64,000 bases of DNA, taken from assembly GCA_026122235.1 (NCBI GenBank), contig JAOCZM010000190.1, positions 124,001 to 188,000 of the forward strand. Direction: 5' to 3'. The notes below the pieces were generated by a model. The model was given only the letters and a program-made list of their open reading frames with translations. It made no database searches and had not been told where the DNA came from. Below are positions 1-10,722 of the stretch, in pieces; position 1 is the stretch's first letter; each line of letters opens with the position of its first letter. The position numbers were made by a program, and so were the translations under genes. The DNA is from Vinca minor (lineage: Eukaryota; Streptophyta; Magnoliopsida; Gentianales; Apocynaceae).

Positions 1-1513
1 GTGGAGGCAGTCCATGCAAGCGGAAATTGATGCTTTGGAGGCTAACAACACATGGACACTTGTTCCTCTTCCTCCTAATGTTAAGCCCCCTAGGAAACAA
101 ATGGGTTTACTGGGTTAAAATTTAATTCTGATGGTTCTATTGAAAGACCTAAGTCTTGTGTTGTTGTCCAAGGTTTCACACAGTAACCTGGCATTGATTA
201 CATTGAGACATTCTCTCCAGTCGCAAAAATGACCACCGTTCAAATTCTTCTTGCTATTGCCTCTGCCAAAGGATGGTTTTTAGAGCAACTTGATATTAAC
301 AATGCATATCTGCATGGTGATCATAATGAGGATATTTATATGCGGCTACCTCCTGTTTTTTCTACCTCAGCTGGACTCGACTCGCAAGCTCCGAAAATCT
401 TTATATGGTCTCAAACAGGCTGGCCGGCAATGGAATCACAAATTGACCACAGAGCTAGTTTCACAGGGTTTCTCTCAAGCCGTAAGTGACCATAGTCTTT
501 TCATTCGCCGCAAAGGTTCTCAATTCACGGCTCTTCTCGTTTATGTTGATGATGTTATCCTCATTGGGAACAATTATGACGACCTCTCCTCGGTCAAGCA
601 ATTCTTGGATAATACCTTTAAAATCAAAGACCTTGGTCCTGTCAAATATTTTCTTGGTATGGAAATTGCTCGCTCTAAAGCCGGTCTCAACATTTGCCAA
701 AGAAAATATACATTGGACCTACTTGAGCAACATGGCTTTCTTGGTTGCAAATCTGTCATTACTCCCTATGGATTCCTCATACCACTGCTCCAAGGATGAT
801 TCGCCCCTTATTTCCGACAACAATCTCTATCGGAGTCTTATTGGCAAGCTTTTATACCTTACTCATACACGATCGGATATTTCTCATGCCGTGCAACAAC
901 TTTCCCAGTTTCTAGATCATCCCACTGAATTACATCTCAAGGATGCTTACCGTATCCTACGGTATCTGAAGGGCTCTCCAGTCAAAGGTCTTTTTTTCTC
1001 TTCCTCGTCACCATTACATCTTAGTGCTTTCTCTGATTCTGACTGGGCCGGCTGTTCCTACACCAGGCGCTCTACCACTGGTTATTGTGTCTTTCTTGGT
1101 TCCTCTCTTGTTTCTTGGAAATCTAAAAAACAACTCACCGTTTCTCGAAGCTCATCTGAGGCAGAATATCGAGCTCTTGCCACCACCACTTGTGAGTTAC
1201 AATGGCTAAAGTACCTCCTCCATGACCTGCTCATACATCATTCTCATGTTATCCCGTTATTTTGCGACAACCAAAGCGCTTTATACCTTACAACCAATCC
1301 CGCCTTTCACGAAAGAACCAAACACATCGAAATTGATTGTCACATAGTTCGTGAAAAAACGCAAACTGACCTTGTTAAACATTTACCCATTTCAACCCAC
1401 TCTCAATTGACTGACATTTTCACAAAAAATCTTGCCTCCCCTCGATTCAACTTTTTCATCCAATCTCTTGGTCTCATTGACATATTTTCTCCCAAGTCCA
1501 ATTTGAGGGGGCG
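1..1513 (+). pseudogene. Ty1/Copia polyprotein, RT and RNase H part, frame-broken
   Basis: This is the 3' half of a Copia pol gene cut by the window edge. Reverse transcriptase shows QLDINNAYLHG near 295, SLYGLKQAGRQW near 400 and the catalytic YVDDVILI at about 543. RNase H shows DSDWAGC near 1036, SSSEAEYRA near 1151 and CDNQSALY near 1265, then the usual TKHIEIDCHIVRE block near 1320. The reading moves through all three frames (229 on, then about 380-780, then about 770-1589), and a TAA interrupts the start near 184. The last frame runs past the polypurine tract into the LTR and stops at 1589. It cannot make a full protein and is read as a dead element. It is clearly a different family from the complete Copia element at 56015. 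Confidence 0.9.
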
Positions 1514-1757
1514 TGTTACGGATACTCATCATGGAGCAAATCAAGGAATCAATCAAGATAATAATCACAGGAGAAAATCACTCGATTAATTGATTGTGAT
1601 TGATTGTAATTTATTGTAATTGATTTATTGTATATTTCCTTCCTTTATTATATAGATAGGATTAGTATATATATGCGATGTATTGTAGAAGTTAAATCAT
1701 TCAATACAAAAGGAGTTCTTTCTCCCATTTAATCTTTGTTCTTTATGCTTTTCTACA
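1500..1757 (+). repeat. Polypurine tract and 3' LTR of the Copia relic
   Basis: A G-rich polypurine tract (AATTTGAGGGGGCG, 1500-1513) is followed by TGTTACGG at 1514, the usual start of a Copia LTR. The segment ends in TTCTACA at 1757, giving a TG...CA unit of about 244 bp. TTATATAG near 1650 and the AT-rich middle fit a small promoter. The 5' copy lies outside the window, so the two LTRs cannot be compared. Confidence 0.7.
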
Positions 1758-1799
1758 ACCTTGCATATTATAGTTGTGTCGAGGCCTCCCAAGTTAGTT

Positions 1800-3475
1800 T
1801 TTGTTGCAATAGGAAGACAATTCGCTAGGTTTTGTGGGGGAATTCTAGCGGTATTTCAAGGCGCCATTGGATGAGCTGGAAGGCTATATGCAGGGATAAA
1901 AGAGATCAACGCGTTGGGTGTGATATTATTGGTTGAATACCGATGGGCGTTTGCTTGCAAGTTATGGTGGAGGATGAGGACTACATCGTCACTTTGGACG
2001 TCGTACATGGCTGCAGAATATTGCAAAAGGCTTGAACCTCTCTCTCTTACAACTTGCATCACAGCATGCTCGCAAACATGGAAACTCGTGATGGAATTTA
2101 AGGAGAAGGCGGAAATTAATATTGGTATGCTAGTTCGCAATGGTGAATCAATGATGCTCTATGAAAATATCAGCTTGCATTGTCCTCTGATAGCACTCCT
2201 CCTAGTTCCCACAAGCCCCTGCAACGGCGAGTGCTTCCAAAATCAGAGATTTTTCCGACGATGTTGGTTGGAATCGGCACAAGATAGTGAGAGAAGTGTC
2301 TTTGGATGCCATCCCACACCTTCCTCAGATTACTATCCAAGGTGAAGAGGATATGAAAGTTTGGTTGCTGGAGGGAGATGGTAGATTTACTATTGAATCC
2401 GTGGTAAGAATTCAACGCACTGATGCGGCTTTGGCGACTAGAAAGGTGATATGGTCAAAAGGTATCCCCTTGCGTTGTCAATTTTTTTATGGCAATTGTT
2501 AAACTATTTTTTGTCTTTGGATGAGTCGCGATGGAAACAGAGCTTTCAATTTGCTTCATGGTGTTCATGCAAATCGGGGACAGGCTCTTATAATCACATC
2601 TTTATGGAATGTCGATTAGCAAAGGCCTTGTGGAGGTTTGCTGGAACATGCTGTGGATTGACCATCGATGTGCATCGCTTTCAGAATTTGCAGCAGCTAC
2701 TTAAATGGTGGTGGCTAGGTGGCTCAGGGTGAACGGCTTGGCATGGATTATATTATCCGGAGGCGTATGTTGGATTCTTTGGAAGGCGAGATGTCGGTTT
2801 GGCTTGGAAGGGACGCTCGCAATGGTCTCGTCACTTTGGATGGAATACATTGACTATATCCGTTGTTTATTGATGGCCCGCAAAATCCCCCACCCTAGGC
2901 TCAATGCGAGTCAGATTCGTAGGCCCCTTTGGAGCAATGTATTTGCATGGAAACAAGATCATTATCGGACAAGGGTAGTGCTTAACATTGATGGGGCGTG
3001 TCGGGGGAATCCAGGCATTGCAAGTGCAGGATGTGTGCTTCAGCATGGTGACTGAAGGTTTATTGCAGCACGATCAGTGTTCCTTGGAGACATTGAGACC
3101 AACTCCAAGGCTGAAATTGAAGCGCTCGGGGAAGAACTGCGACTAGCACGTTCTTTTGGACACCGCCTTATGGTAATTCAAACAGACTCACAGTTTTTGG
3201 TGCAAGAAATGCAATGCGGTAATGTATCATCTTGGTCTTTGGATGGCTGTTTTCTTGCTGCTCTGGCTTTGTGGCAGACTGAATGACGTTCGAAGGCCAA
3301 GGCCTTTGTAATTTAGACCGGCAAGGCCTTACATCCGCTTGTTCAATGGCACTTAGCTGCTTCCTTTTTCATTAGATTTCTTTCTGCTCACTTTGGCGAA
3401 TTGCCAACAGTGGGAGGCTGTATTTTTCTGCTCCAACTGAGCATCTCTATATTAAATATCGCTTGTTACAAAAAA
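1800..3475 (+). pseudogene. L1-type LINE relic (RT end, zf-RVT, RNase H)
   Basis: Pieces of the 3' half of a plant L1 LINE ORF2 lie in order in several frames. The RT end (AFACKLWWRM near 1950) comes first. The zf-RVT-like segment follows (IPLRCQFFYGN near 2465; HIFMECRLAKALW near 2598). Then comes a plant-type RNase H with LNIDGACRGNPG near 2985 and QTDSQFLVQEM near 3180. Frame changes and stops occur near 2345, 2500, 2730 and 3055. A short A-run at 3471-3477 may mark the 3' tail. No convincing target-site duplication was found. It is closely related in design to the LINE at 7600. Confidence 0.8.
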
Positions 3476-3610
3476 ACCTTGAACAAATTATTATGAACCG
3501 TTCAACAAAGCTAGCAGGTTACTAGTATTATGTGCGTCATATTTAATTGGAAACATGCCATTAAATCAAATGAAAATGGAAGATTTCAAAGAGGCCAAGA
3601 AATCAAACTA

Positions 3611-3672
3611 GGATGGCCAAAAGGAAATACTTTTCCGGCTGGAGAAAACACTATGATGCCTATTTCAACTCC
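3611..3672 (-). pseudogene. Fragment of a type I MADS box
   Basis: Read on the minus strand, this stretch gives GVEIGIIVFSPAGKVFPFGH followed by P. It aligns with the second half of the MADS domain of the gene at 6498-7135 (GAEIAVVVFSPGKKVFSFGH and P), 14 of 21 positions identical. The flanking sequence quickly loses similarity. It lies between two LINE relics, so a former MADS copy was probably broken up by insertions or deletions. Confidence 0.7.
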
Positions 3673-3739
3673 ATGTATTTCAATGCCCTATTTTGCTTGT
3701 TGCTGGTGTGCACGAGGTTCTAGCCAGTGACCGAGAGCC

Positions 3740-4400
3740 TTCATGGAACATACGTGTGGGAAAGCGATTGTTGTGCAATGGCGGCAAGCTTCGATGCAAT
3801 TCTTAATCATCCTAAACGTTGATGGGGGAGTCGCGAGGCAATCCGGGGTTGTCTGGAGGGCGAGGCGTCCTTCGGCAGGGTTCGGGAGAATTCATTGCAG
3901 GTTTCCAATCATTTTCGGCATATATTACCAATTCTGCGGAGCTACAAGGGCTTATTCATGGCCTTGAACTGGCAGCTCGGCTGGGCTATCAAGAGATTGT
4001 AGTACAATGTGATTCCAAGTTCTTGGTCAATTCGATAAAGGCACGGTCTATATCAGCTTGGCGACTTGAAGGTCTCTTCAAACGGGCTCTTTTTCTTCTC
4101 GGTTCGAACACGATAATGCATATCTTTCGAGAAGCGAGTAAGGTTGCGGACTGTCTGGCGAATATCGCTTGTGATGAAAGCTCTACGATTACATAGCTCT
4201 CCCCGTAGAGGTCAGGGGGCTGTGCATTTTGGACCGTGACAGAGTGCCCTACGTCCGACAAGCATAGGAGAAGAGTTGGTAGCTATGTTGCATCTTGTAA
4301 TGGCTCCTACCGTATAATGGTAAGGCCTTATGCTTTTACATTGTAGAATGCTAGGCAGTAGGGCTCTATTGTTTACATTTTGTAACGCATAAGCCATTCT
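3740..4400 (+). pseudogene. LINE 3' fragment with RNase H domain
   Basis: A second LINE 3' end. It carries an RNase H domain beginning at LNVDGG (about 3814), shifted one frame soon after, and continuing as RGNPGLSGGRGVLRQ, then AELQGLIHGLELA (the acidic E), QCDSKFLVNSI and VADCLANIACDE to about 4194. The remainder to about 4400 is untranslated 3' sequence typical of these elements. The frame break after the first motif and the missing upstream domains make it a relic. Confidence 0.8.
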
Positions 4401-4690
4401 ATATAAATGGTTTGGCCATCATATGCAGGGACAAAGCTAAGAATTTGGTGTTGGGGCGAAACTGCAACAGTATGTCTAACCCACATATAAAAACGGTAAA
4501 AAAAAAATTTGGGGGGCGAAACTGATAAAATTTTCCGAACTACATATAAAATTTACTATACCTAATAGTATTTTTAAAAATCTCGGGTGTGGGGGACTCA
4601 TGTAAGAAGGTTTTAGTTGTGAACTTGGAGTATATGGAAACAACAATTTAAAGGGCTTGGAATTGACTCTCAAATCTGATCAGTTCTGTC

Positions 4691-4885
4691 ATGGACCTGG
4701 CCTATCAAGTGGTCATGGACCACTTGGTCCACATTCAGCCACATCACAGTTTTGATTAAAATAATAAAAATATTCCCCCTTTTGGTGCATTGTTTGAGGC
4801 GTTTTTATTGTTTTTTAATCAAAAGAGGAGATGTGGTTGATTGTAGACCAAGTGGTCTATGTCCCCACTTGTAAGCCAGGTCTAT
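4691..4885. mobile_element. MITE with ~79-bp terminal inverted repeats
   Basis: The left arm (4691-4769) starts ATGGACCTGGCCTATCAAGT. The reverse complement of the right end starts ATAGACCTGGCTTACAAGTG. Both contain GACCACTTGGTC, CCACAT and TTTTGATTAAA in the same order. The element is about 195 bp, AT-rich in the centre and without coding sequence. No clear target duplication could be assigned, so the family is open. Confidence 0.7.
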
Positions 4886-5011
4886 ATTAGAATTTTTCCT
4901 CAAATCTTGATAAAAATAAATCGTATTTTGTGCTTTTTTATTGTCCTTTGATTTGGGAGTTAAAAAAAATCTTAGTCTCTTCCTGCATTTGATATTAGAG
5001 ATAATTATTTT

Positions 5012-5223
5012 TTTTTCTTTTTTTTTTTTTTGAACGCCCGAGGGCGGAACCCAAAGGAGAGAGAATCAACCGCGAAGCGGAGAAGAACAATTCATAAGAG
5101 GAGAAGAGTACCCTGGAAGGGAGACAATTAAAGCTTACCCCCATGCTTGGGGAGGGTATCGAACCCGGGACCTCTCGGTCACGGGTCGACCAATGCCCCA
5201 CTGAGCTATTGGACCTTTGATTT
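5012..5223 (-). mobile_element. tRNA-derived SINE with 12-bp target duplication
   Basis: On the minus strand the head resembles a tRNA with an A box TAGCTCAGTGGG (5197-5208) and a B box GGTTCGATACC (5155-5165), the RNA polymerase III promoter arrangement. The 3' end is an A-rich tail, seen as a T run at 5012-5031. The 12-bp repeat GATAATTATTTT flanks it at 5000-5011 and 5224-5235. A complete element with an intact duplication implies a fairly recent insertion. It is not a functional tRNA, because the acceptor-stem partner is missing. Confidence 0.85.
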
Positions 5224-5235
5224 GATAATTATTTT

Positions 5236-6497
5236 CTTAGTTGGCATTATACTATGAAGTTCAGTTATTTCATGCCAAAATCAACTGCGTTAGCTATAAA
5301 TTCTTGATACTAAAATCAACAATTTCATTGTTTATGTTTATAATTACAATGATTTGTTTCTAGGATATTAAAGATCTTTAGATTTCTGATTTAGCAACCA
5401 AAAAAGAAAAAATTATAAATTTCTGATACTGAAATCTACAAACATACAATTTAAATATTTAATTGACAATGAATTTGTTTATGGGATATTAAAGATTGAC
5501 CACTCACTTGCATTTGTAGGTTACTCATCTTCTACATTAATTAACAATGGAATAGGAAGAAAAACTGATAAAGATATAATTAAAACTTAGTCATGATATA
5601 TAATTGTAGAAACGTTACAAATGCTCTCAGTTAATAAACCTTTAATCAATATATAATATTTTTTAATTACTATAGAAGCAAAAATAATTTGATAACTGAT
5701 TAATTTAGATGAGCTAGCCAGTTAGGCCTGATCATTTGATGAAATGTTTATATAATTTGATTCTCACGAAGGCGGTTCTAAGTTGTGCAATATACACTGC
5801 ATTAAGCTACTTAATTAATTCCTAATTTTGTTATCTTGGTTACTAAATTTTGTTATCTTGGGTAGATATATCTATCCTAGGGAGAGAGCGTGATCGACTT
5901 GACATTTGCATTTCATGTGTATGAACTAATTCTTATGTATTTTCACTTTAATTCTATTTTTTTTACAAACTTAATGAAAAATTATATATAAAGAAGACTC
6001 ATCTTGGTAATAATTTTTCAGAAATTGAATATTTAGTTTTTTATTCAGAAAGTATGATACTACAATCTTGTAGTATTACACGCAAAAGACTCAAAACCTT
6101 TTCAACAAGTTGTATGTACTTCTTTTTCCATAAAATGAAAGGTTGTTGCAAATGTTATTACTTTTTGGAACTTTTACATACGTAACATTCATACGTAAAC
6201 TACAAGATATTTTGTGAAAATAAATAATAGAAACACTATTTCTCAAACAATATCAATATTATCCGAGAAAATTACTCAAATTAATAAATCAAGATGAAGA
6301 TATGAACTCTTGTATAAAATTATCATATAAATGTATGCACCCAAAAACGACTACTGTTTTCAACATCCATGTAACCATTACCCACATAATACTAGTTTAT
6401 TTTAATTTTATTTAGAACTTCTCTAATGATTGATTAGCTGTATATTTTTAATACCTAATTCCCCTACCCACCCACCTCCAAAAAAAAAAAAAAAGAA
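5236..6497. other. AT-rich intergenic stretch, nothing coding seen
   Basis: About 1.26 kb of AT-rich sequence between the SINE and the 3' end of the MADS gene. No long reading frame, RNA gene or clear repeat boundary was recognised. It presumably includes the MADS terminator; a purine run at 6480-6493 lies just beyond the stop. Confidence 0.5.
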
Positions 6498-7135
6498 TTA
6501 GAAAAAGCCTTGACTATATCCAAGTGTATAACCATGAGGAGTCATGGAAAGTCCAAGGCTAGGTATTTTGGAATCAATACTAAGGCCAACATGTCCTCTG
6601 GAACTAGAAGCCCCAAGAAAAGAATTAGGGTGCGAGACCTCCAAAATAAGTTTTTCAGCATGCTTTGCGGTATTCTTTTTTAGCTCTTCCATGGCTTCCT
6701 TTAACTGCTCAAGTTCTTGTAAGCCAAGCTGAGTCACCGGCGCCTCCCACCAACAATGTCCTTGGCTAGCTTTTCTGATCTTCGCACGTCTAGTTGCTCA
6801 TGCATCTCTTCAAGTTTCATATTGAGTTCCCGTACACTAGCATTCCTATGAGCCTCCACTATTTGTAAAGTGCTCGAACGTTGTTGTTGTGGTGGTGAAG
6901 AATTACAATTCTGGAAACGATCAACAATTGAGATAACATCAGGATGGCCAAAAGAAAATACCTTTTTGCCTGGAGAAAATACGACGACGGCAATTTCGGC
7001 CCCACATAGGGTTGAAAGTTCATAAGCTTTCTTGAAAAGGCCAAAACGACGCTTTGAGAAAGTAACAAGTAAGTTGCTTTCTTTCGACATTCTTGTCATC
7101 TCGATCTTTTGGTGACCTTTGCTCTTTTTTGCCAT
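6498..7135 (-). CDS. AGL62-like type I (M-alpha) MADS-box protein, one frame break
   Basis: Starts at ATG 7135 with MAKKSKGHQKIEMTRMSKES and carries a MADS domain over residues 10-67 (VTFSKRRFGLFKKAYELSTL; AEIAVVVFSPGKKVFSFGHP). Such type I MADS proteins of the AGL62/AGL28 group are DNA-binding regulators, in Arabidopsis mainly of female gametophyte and endosperm development. A coiled-coil-like segment follows (ELNMKLEEMHEQL). The first frame stops at 6734 after 133 codons. The neighbouring frame across the break carries the family motif CWWEAPV and LGLQELEQLKEAMEELKKN and runs to a TAA at 6498. One base gained or lost between about 6745 and 6790 therefore splits a typical intronless gene of about 212 residues. 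This is either a young pseudogene or a sequence error. A LINE inserted 465 bp upstream of the start. Confidence 0.85.
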
Positions 7136-7584
7136 AGCCTAAAAATGGTGAAATTTTTTCTTTGCAAAATGAACTGTGTATTTTCCAATGACAGGAGGTT
7201 GATGGAGATTTAAAGGGAATTAGGCTGTGAAATTTGGATATTTTCTTCCCATTTAAGTTACATTTCCGTTTCTTTTGTCTTCTCGAATATACTCTTTTTG
7301 CACGATTCACATTATGATACAAAATGTACTGTAAGAAGATTCCAAACTCGTAAAATTCATAATGGCACTTCTTATTTCACCTTATTTTCCATGTGTAATA
7401 TGAAGTACTTTAGAAGCAATTTTTTGTCTCTCGTGTTTCTTTGATACTATTTTATGGGCCAATAATTTGATTTCCATAGAGATTGAGCATGTTTGAAAGA
7501 AGAAATACAACTCATGATATTTTCTCTCATTAGTCTCATATGCTTCACTTCTTGTGTGTATAGATATTTTTAGTGAACTATTCT
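7136..7584. other. Upstream region of the MADS gene
   Basis: The 5' flank of the MADS gene on the minus strand, bounded by the left TSD of the LINE at 7585. It is AT-rich and no reading frame in it looks real. A TTTAAAT near 7210 could serve as a core promoter element, but this is weak. Confidence 0.3.
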
Positions 7585-7599
7585 AAGTTTCTTGAACCT
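7585..7599. repeat. Left target-site duplication of the LINE
   Basis: AAGTTTCTTGAACCT, identical to 9678-9692. Confidence 0.9.
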
Positions 7600-9547
7600 T
7601 ACAAAAGCTCTTATTATGTCTCTAATAGAACTCATATTGATCACAGGCAGATGATAGAGACGGTCACCGGTTTTATGCAAGGATCATTTCCTTTTGTGTA
7701 TTTGGGCTGCCCTCTTTTTGTAGGAAGATCAAAGATTGTTTATTTTGCTCCTCTGATAGACAAAATAATGTTACGTGTTGGGGGTTGCAAATGTAAGCTC
7801 CTTGGTTTTGGAGGCAGATTAATATTAGTCAAGCATGTGTTGTTATCGATGACACTCTACATCTTAGCTTCTGCAAATCCGCCAATGAGAGTGCTTGATG
7901 ATATTGAGCGTATTCTCGCAAATTTCCTATGGGTACAATCAGAAAATGGCAATAAACGTCACTGGATGTCATGGAAACGTCTATGCAATGGAGTATGGCA
8001 AAATTGTCTTGGGTTGTATTCGTTGAGAGATCTACAGGTAGCTTTCTCATATAAATTGTGGTGGCGCTTTTGAACTACGAACTCAATATGGAGGGATTTA
8101 CTAACTGATAAATATTGCTCGACGGTACACCATCCAGTTTTGGTGATCCGTGCCTATGGAGACTCGGCTATTTGGCGACGGATGCTAAAAGTTCGGCCAC
8201 AAGCTGAATTGAATATAGCAATACTGATTAGAGGGAGAAATTCATCATTTTGGTATGAAAATTTTACTTTGAATGGTCCTTTGTCTACAAGGGCTGTGAA
8301 CATTGAGGCAGATTTGCAGAACTCGATTCACACATACATGGACCTTTCAGGATGGACAGTCGAGACTCGAGTGTTGAGCGCTGCCCAGATTTCCTTGTTG
8401 CCGAGGGTGATGATTGGAAATGGCCCGGATAGGTGGATTTGGATGTTGCAGAATGAAGGCCGATTCACAATAACATCTGCACTTGCATCTATACAGACGG
8501 CTGGAGTAGTACAAGGAACTAGGAAGATCATTTGGTCACCAAAACTTCCAATGGCGTTGCGAGTTTTCATGTGGCGATATTTCAACCGCTTTCTTGCTTT
8601 GGATGAGGTAAGACAAGGATGGGGCGTGTCTTTAGCCTCTCAATGTTTTTGTGGTTTTGGGGAAGATAACTTTGAACATATTTTTTTGGAATGTAAATTT
8701 GCTAAATATTTATGGTATAACATATGTGGCCTTTTGGGAATAGTGTGGGAAAATTTGCATTTTGATTCTCCTTTCTATTTGGTCAAATTTTTGTGGTGGA
8801 AAGGTTATGGTAGATGGAGAGATTTACATATGATATTAGTCTGTAGGGGTATGTTGGATGTTATGGCGAGCTCGTTGCAGATTTGTTTATGAGGGGAAAC
8901 GAGTTACTGAAAGAGCATTATTGCGGGAATTTGAGTATTATGTACAAAATCTGCTCAAGTCTGCTGATTTGTTCGAGATATACAGTGGAGCTCGGTTGCC
9001 GTTATGGGGACAGCGGACTGGTGTTCGAGTTGTGAGGTGGTTGCTTGTTGATGTTGGAGGCATAATTTTAAATGTGGATGAAGCATCTAGGGGGAATCCG
9101 GGATTGGCAGCAGAAGGTGGCATCTTGCGCCATTCTAATGGCAGCTTTGTGGGGGCTTTTCAGCGGTATCTCGGCGAATATGAGACAAATACAGTGGCGG
9201 AGATGGAAGCTTTGCTCATGGGACTTGAAATGGCAGCTGCACATGGTTATAATAATATTTTGGTTCAGACTGATTCAAAATGGCTTTGTGATTCAATAGC
9301 GCGAACAACTACAAAAGCATGGAGGTTAGATGGTTTGTTTCAAAAGATTTCGCGGTTATTGGGTACGAACATAGTGACACATATTTATAGAGAGGCCAAT
9401 CAAGTAGCGGATTGTCTGGCAAATGAAGCGTGCGATTCTCGTAATTTTTGTGATTACAGAGCTTTTGATCAACTCCCACTGAATATCAAAGGCCTATGCC
9501 GATTAGATCAATCAGGAACCCCACAACTTCGGATCTTAAGGAGCTAA
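7600..9547 (+). pseudogene. LINE ORF2 C-terminal part: RT thumb, zf-RVT, RNase H
   Basis: The RT end is read from 7600 (FVYLGCPLFVGR; GGRLILVKHVLLSM; KLWWRF). A TGA stops it at 8071-8073, and the same frame continues to about 8890. The zf-RVT segment shows IIWSPKLPMALRVFMWR near 8527 and HIFLECKFAKYLW near 8678. A one-base shift near 8860-8890 leads into RARCRFVYEGKRV and then the RNase H: LNVDEASRGNPG (first D, about 9077), AEMEALLMGLEMA, QTDSKWLCDSI and VADCLANEACD (about 9409-9441). The usual glycine after VD is E here. The lesions and the 5' truncation mean it makes no active protein. Confidence 0.9.
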
Positions 9548-9677
9548 TTGCATAGTTTACCTTACTTATTTACATTGTATTCATGGCTGCACTTTTGGCA
9601 CATTCTGGCTCAAACACTGATGTAATTTTTTGGGTTTTTGCCCAAGGCAATATAATTCCGCAATTCACATAAAAAAA
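7600..9677 (+). mobile_element. 5'-truncated L1-type LINE with 15-bp TSD
   Basis: The insert is flanked by identical AAGTTTCTTGAACCT at 7585-7599 and 9678-9692 and ends in an A-run (9671-9679; the last As overlap the TSD). It begins inside the RT domain, so this is a 5'-truncated retrotransposition product, the common outcome of target-primed reverse transcription. About 2.08 kb is present. It landed between the MADS gene's upstream region and what is now the CACTA element. Confidence 0.9.
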
Positions 9678-9692
9678 AAGTTTCTTGAACCT
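9678..9692. repeat. Right target-site duplication of the LINE
   Basis: AAGTTTCTTGAACCT directly after the A tail; the first A may belong to either. Confidence 0.9.
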
Positions 9693-9759
9693 AGCTAAAT
9701 GCTTTTTCTTTGGCTAAATATTGACAGTAATGGGTTGTGACCATACACTACAAGAAAAC

Positions 9760-10140
9760 AGTTAAATAGCGACCGACTTTAGCGACCGAAATTTTCGGTC
9801 ACAAATTTAACGACGGAATACCGACCGAATAGAAACCGAAAACAAATCGGTCGTTATTCCGTCGCTCATCCGTCGGCCACATCGGTCTCGTTGACCAAAT
9901 TGAAACGTCGTCGGTTTGTTCACCCTTAACGACCGAATACCGACGGAATACATAACGGTGTTTATTTGTATAGTAATAAATGAAGGACACAAAACGACGT
10001 CATTTTATTTTCGTTAACGACCGACTACCGACGGACTTTAACGACGGATTACCGACGGAAAATATACCGACGGAATAACGACCGAAATTAGGTCGCTATT
10101 ATTTTCCAATTCCGTCGCTATTCGGTCGCTATTATTTTTC
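9760..10140. repeat. Left subterminal repeats of the CACTA element
   Basis: More than a dozen short copies of GCGACCGA, CGACCGAA and ACCGACGG in both orientations, probable transposase-binding sites by analogy with En/Spm. The right end (11980-12440) is organised likewise. Confidence 0.75.
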
Positions 10141-10549
10141 CGATTTTCGTTTTTATAAAATAGCGGGGTTTTTAAGGATATATAGAAACATTTTACCTAA
10201 TAGTAACTAAAATAGGAAAAATACATATACAAAGTCTTAGGTCAGCGGAACGACGAATCTGCGCTACGCAGAACAATTCAAGTAATACATTTGTGTGTGC
10301 ATTTATGTGAATCATTAAGTGATGGAGTTAAAATTTTATTAATTGATTATTAATTAACAAATAATTACTAAAATATTCATATTAGTTCGTACTCACATTT
10401 AGAACGATGTCGGTTTTCGGATTTATAAGTTTTTACTAAACTCGTCGCTATTCGATCGCTATTAAGCTAAGCGGCGACCGAATAGCGACGGAATTTGCGA
10501 AGGCCGTCGCTATTCGGTCGCTATCTTTTTCCCGGATTCCGTTTTTTAT

Positions 10550-10660
10550 AGAATAGCGGGGTTTTTAAGGATATATAGAAACATTTTGCCTATGTTAGTT
10601 ACTATTAGGTAAAATGTTTCTATATATCCTTAAAAAAACCCAGCTATTTTACAAAAAAAT
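10550..10660. repeat. Palindrome inside the CACTA element
   Basis: AAGGATATATAGAAACATTT near 10567 is followed about 35 bp later by its inverse complement (AAATGTTTCTATATATCCTT, near 10610), with arms of about 45 bp including the flanking GGGTTTTT/AAAAACCC. A third copy of one arm lies at about 10160-10200. It could form a hairpin. Confidence 0.7.
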
Positions 10661-10722
10661 GGAATCCGGGAGAATAATAGCGACCGAATATGCTATGTCG
10701 GTCGCTATTCGGTCGCTATTAT

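Noticed and set aside
1757..3490. Target duplication ACCTTG around the LINE relic
   Set aside because: The match (1758 and 3476 regions) is six bases and breaks down beyond that; it could be chance.
5150..5223. tRNA gene on the minus strand
   Set aside because: A and B boxes are present, but the 3' acceptor-stem side is replaced by SINE body and an A tail; it is a SINE head.
6544..6732. Plus-strand 62-codon frame
   Set aside because: Antisense of the MADS gene's C-terminal part.
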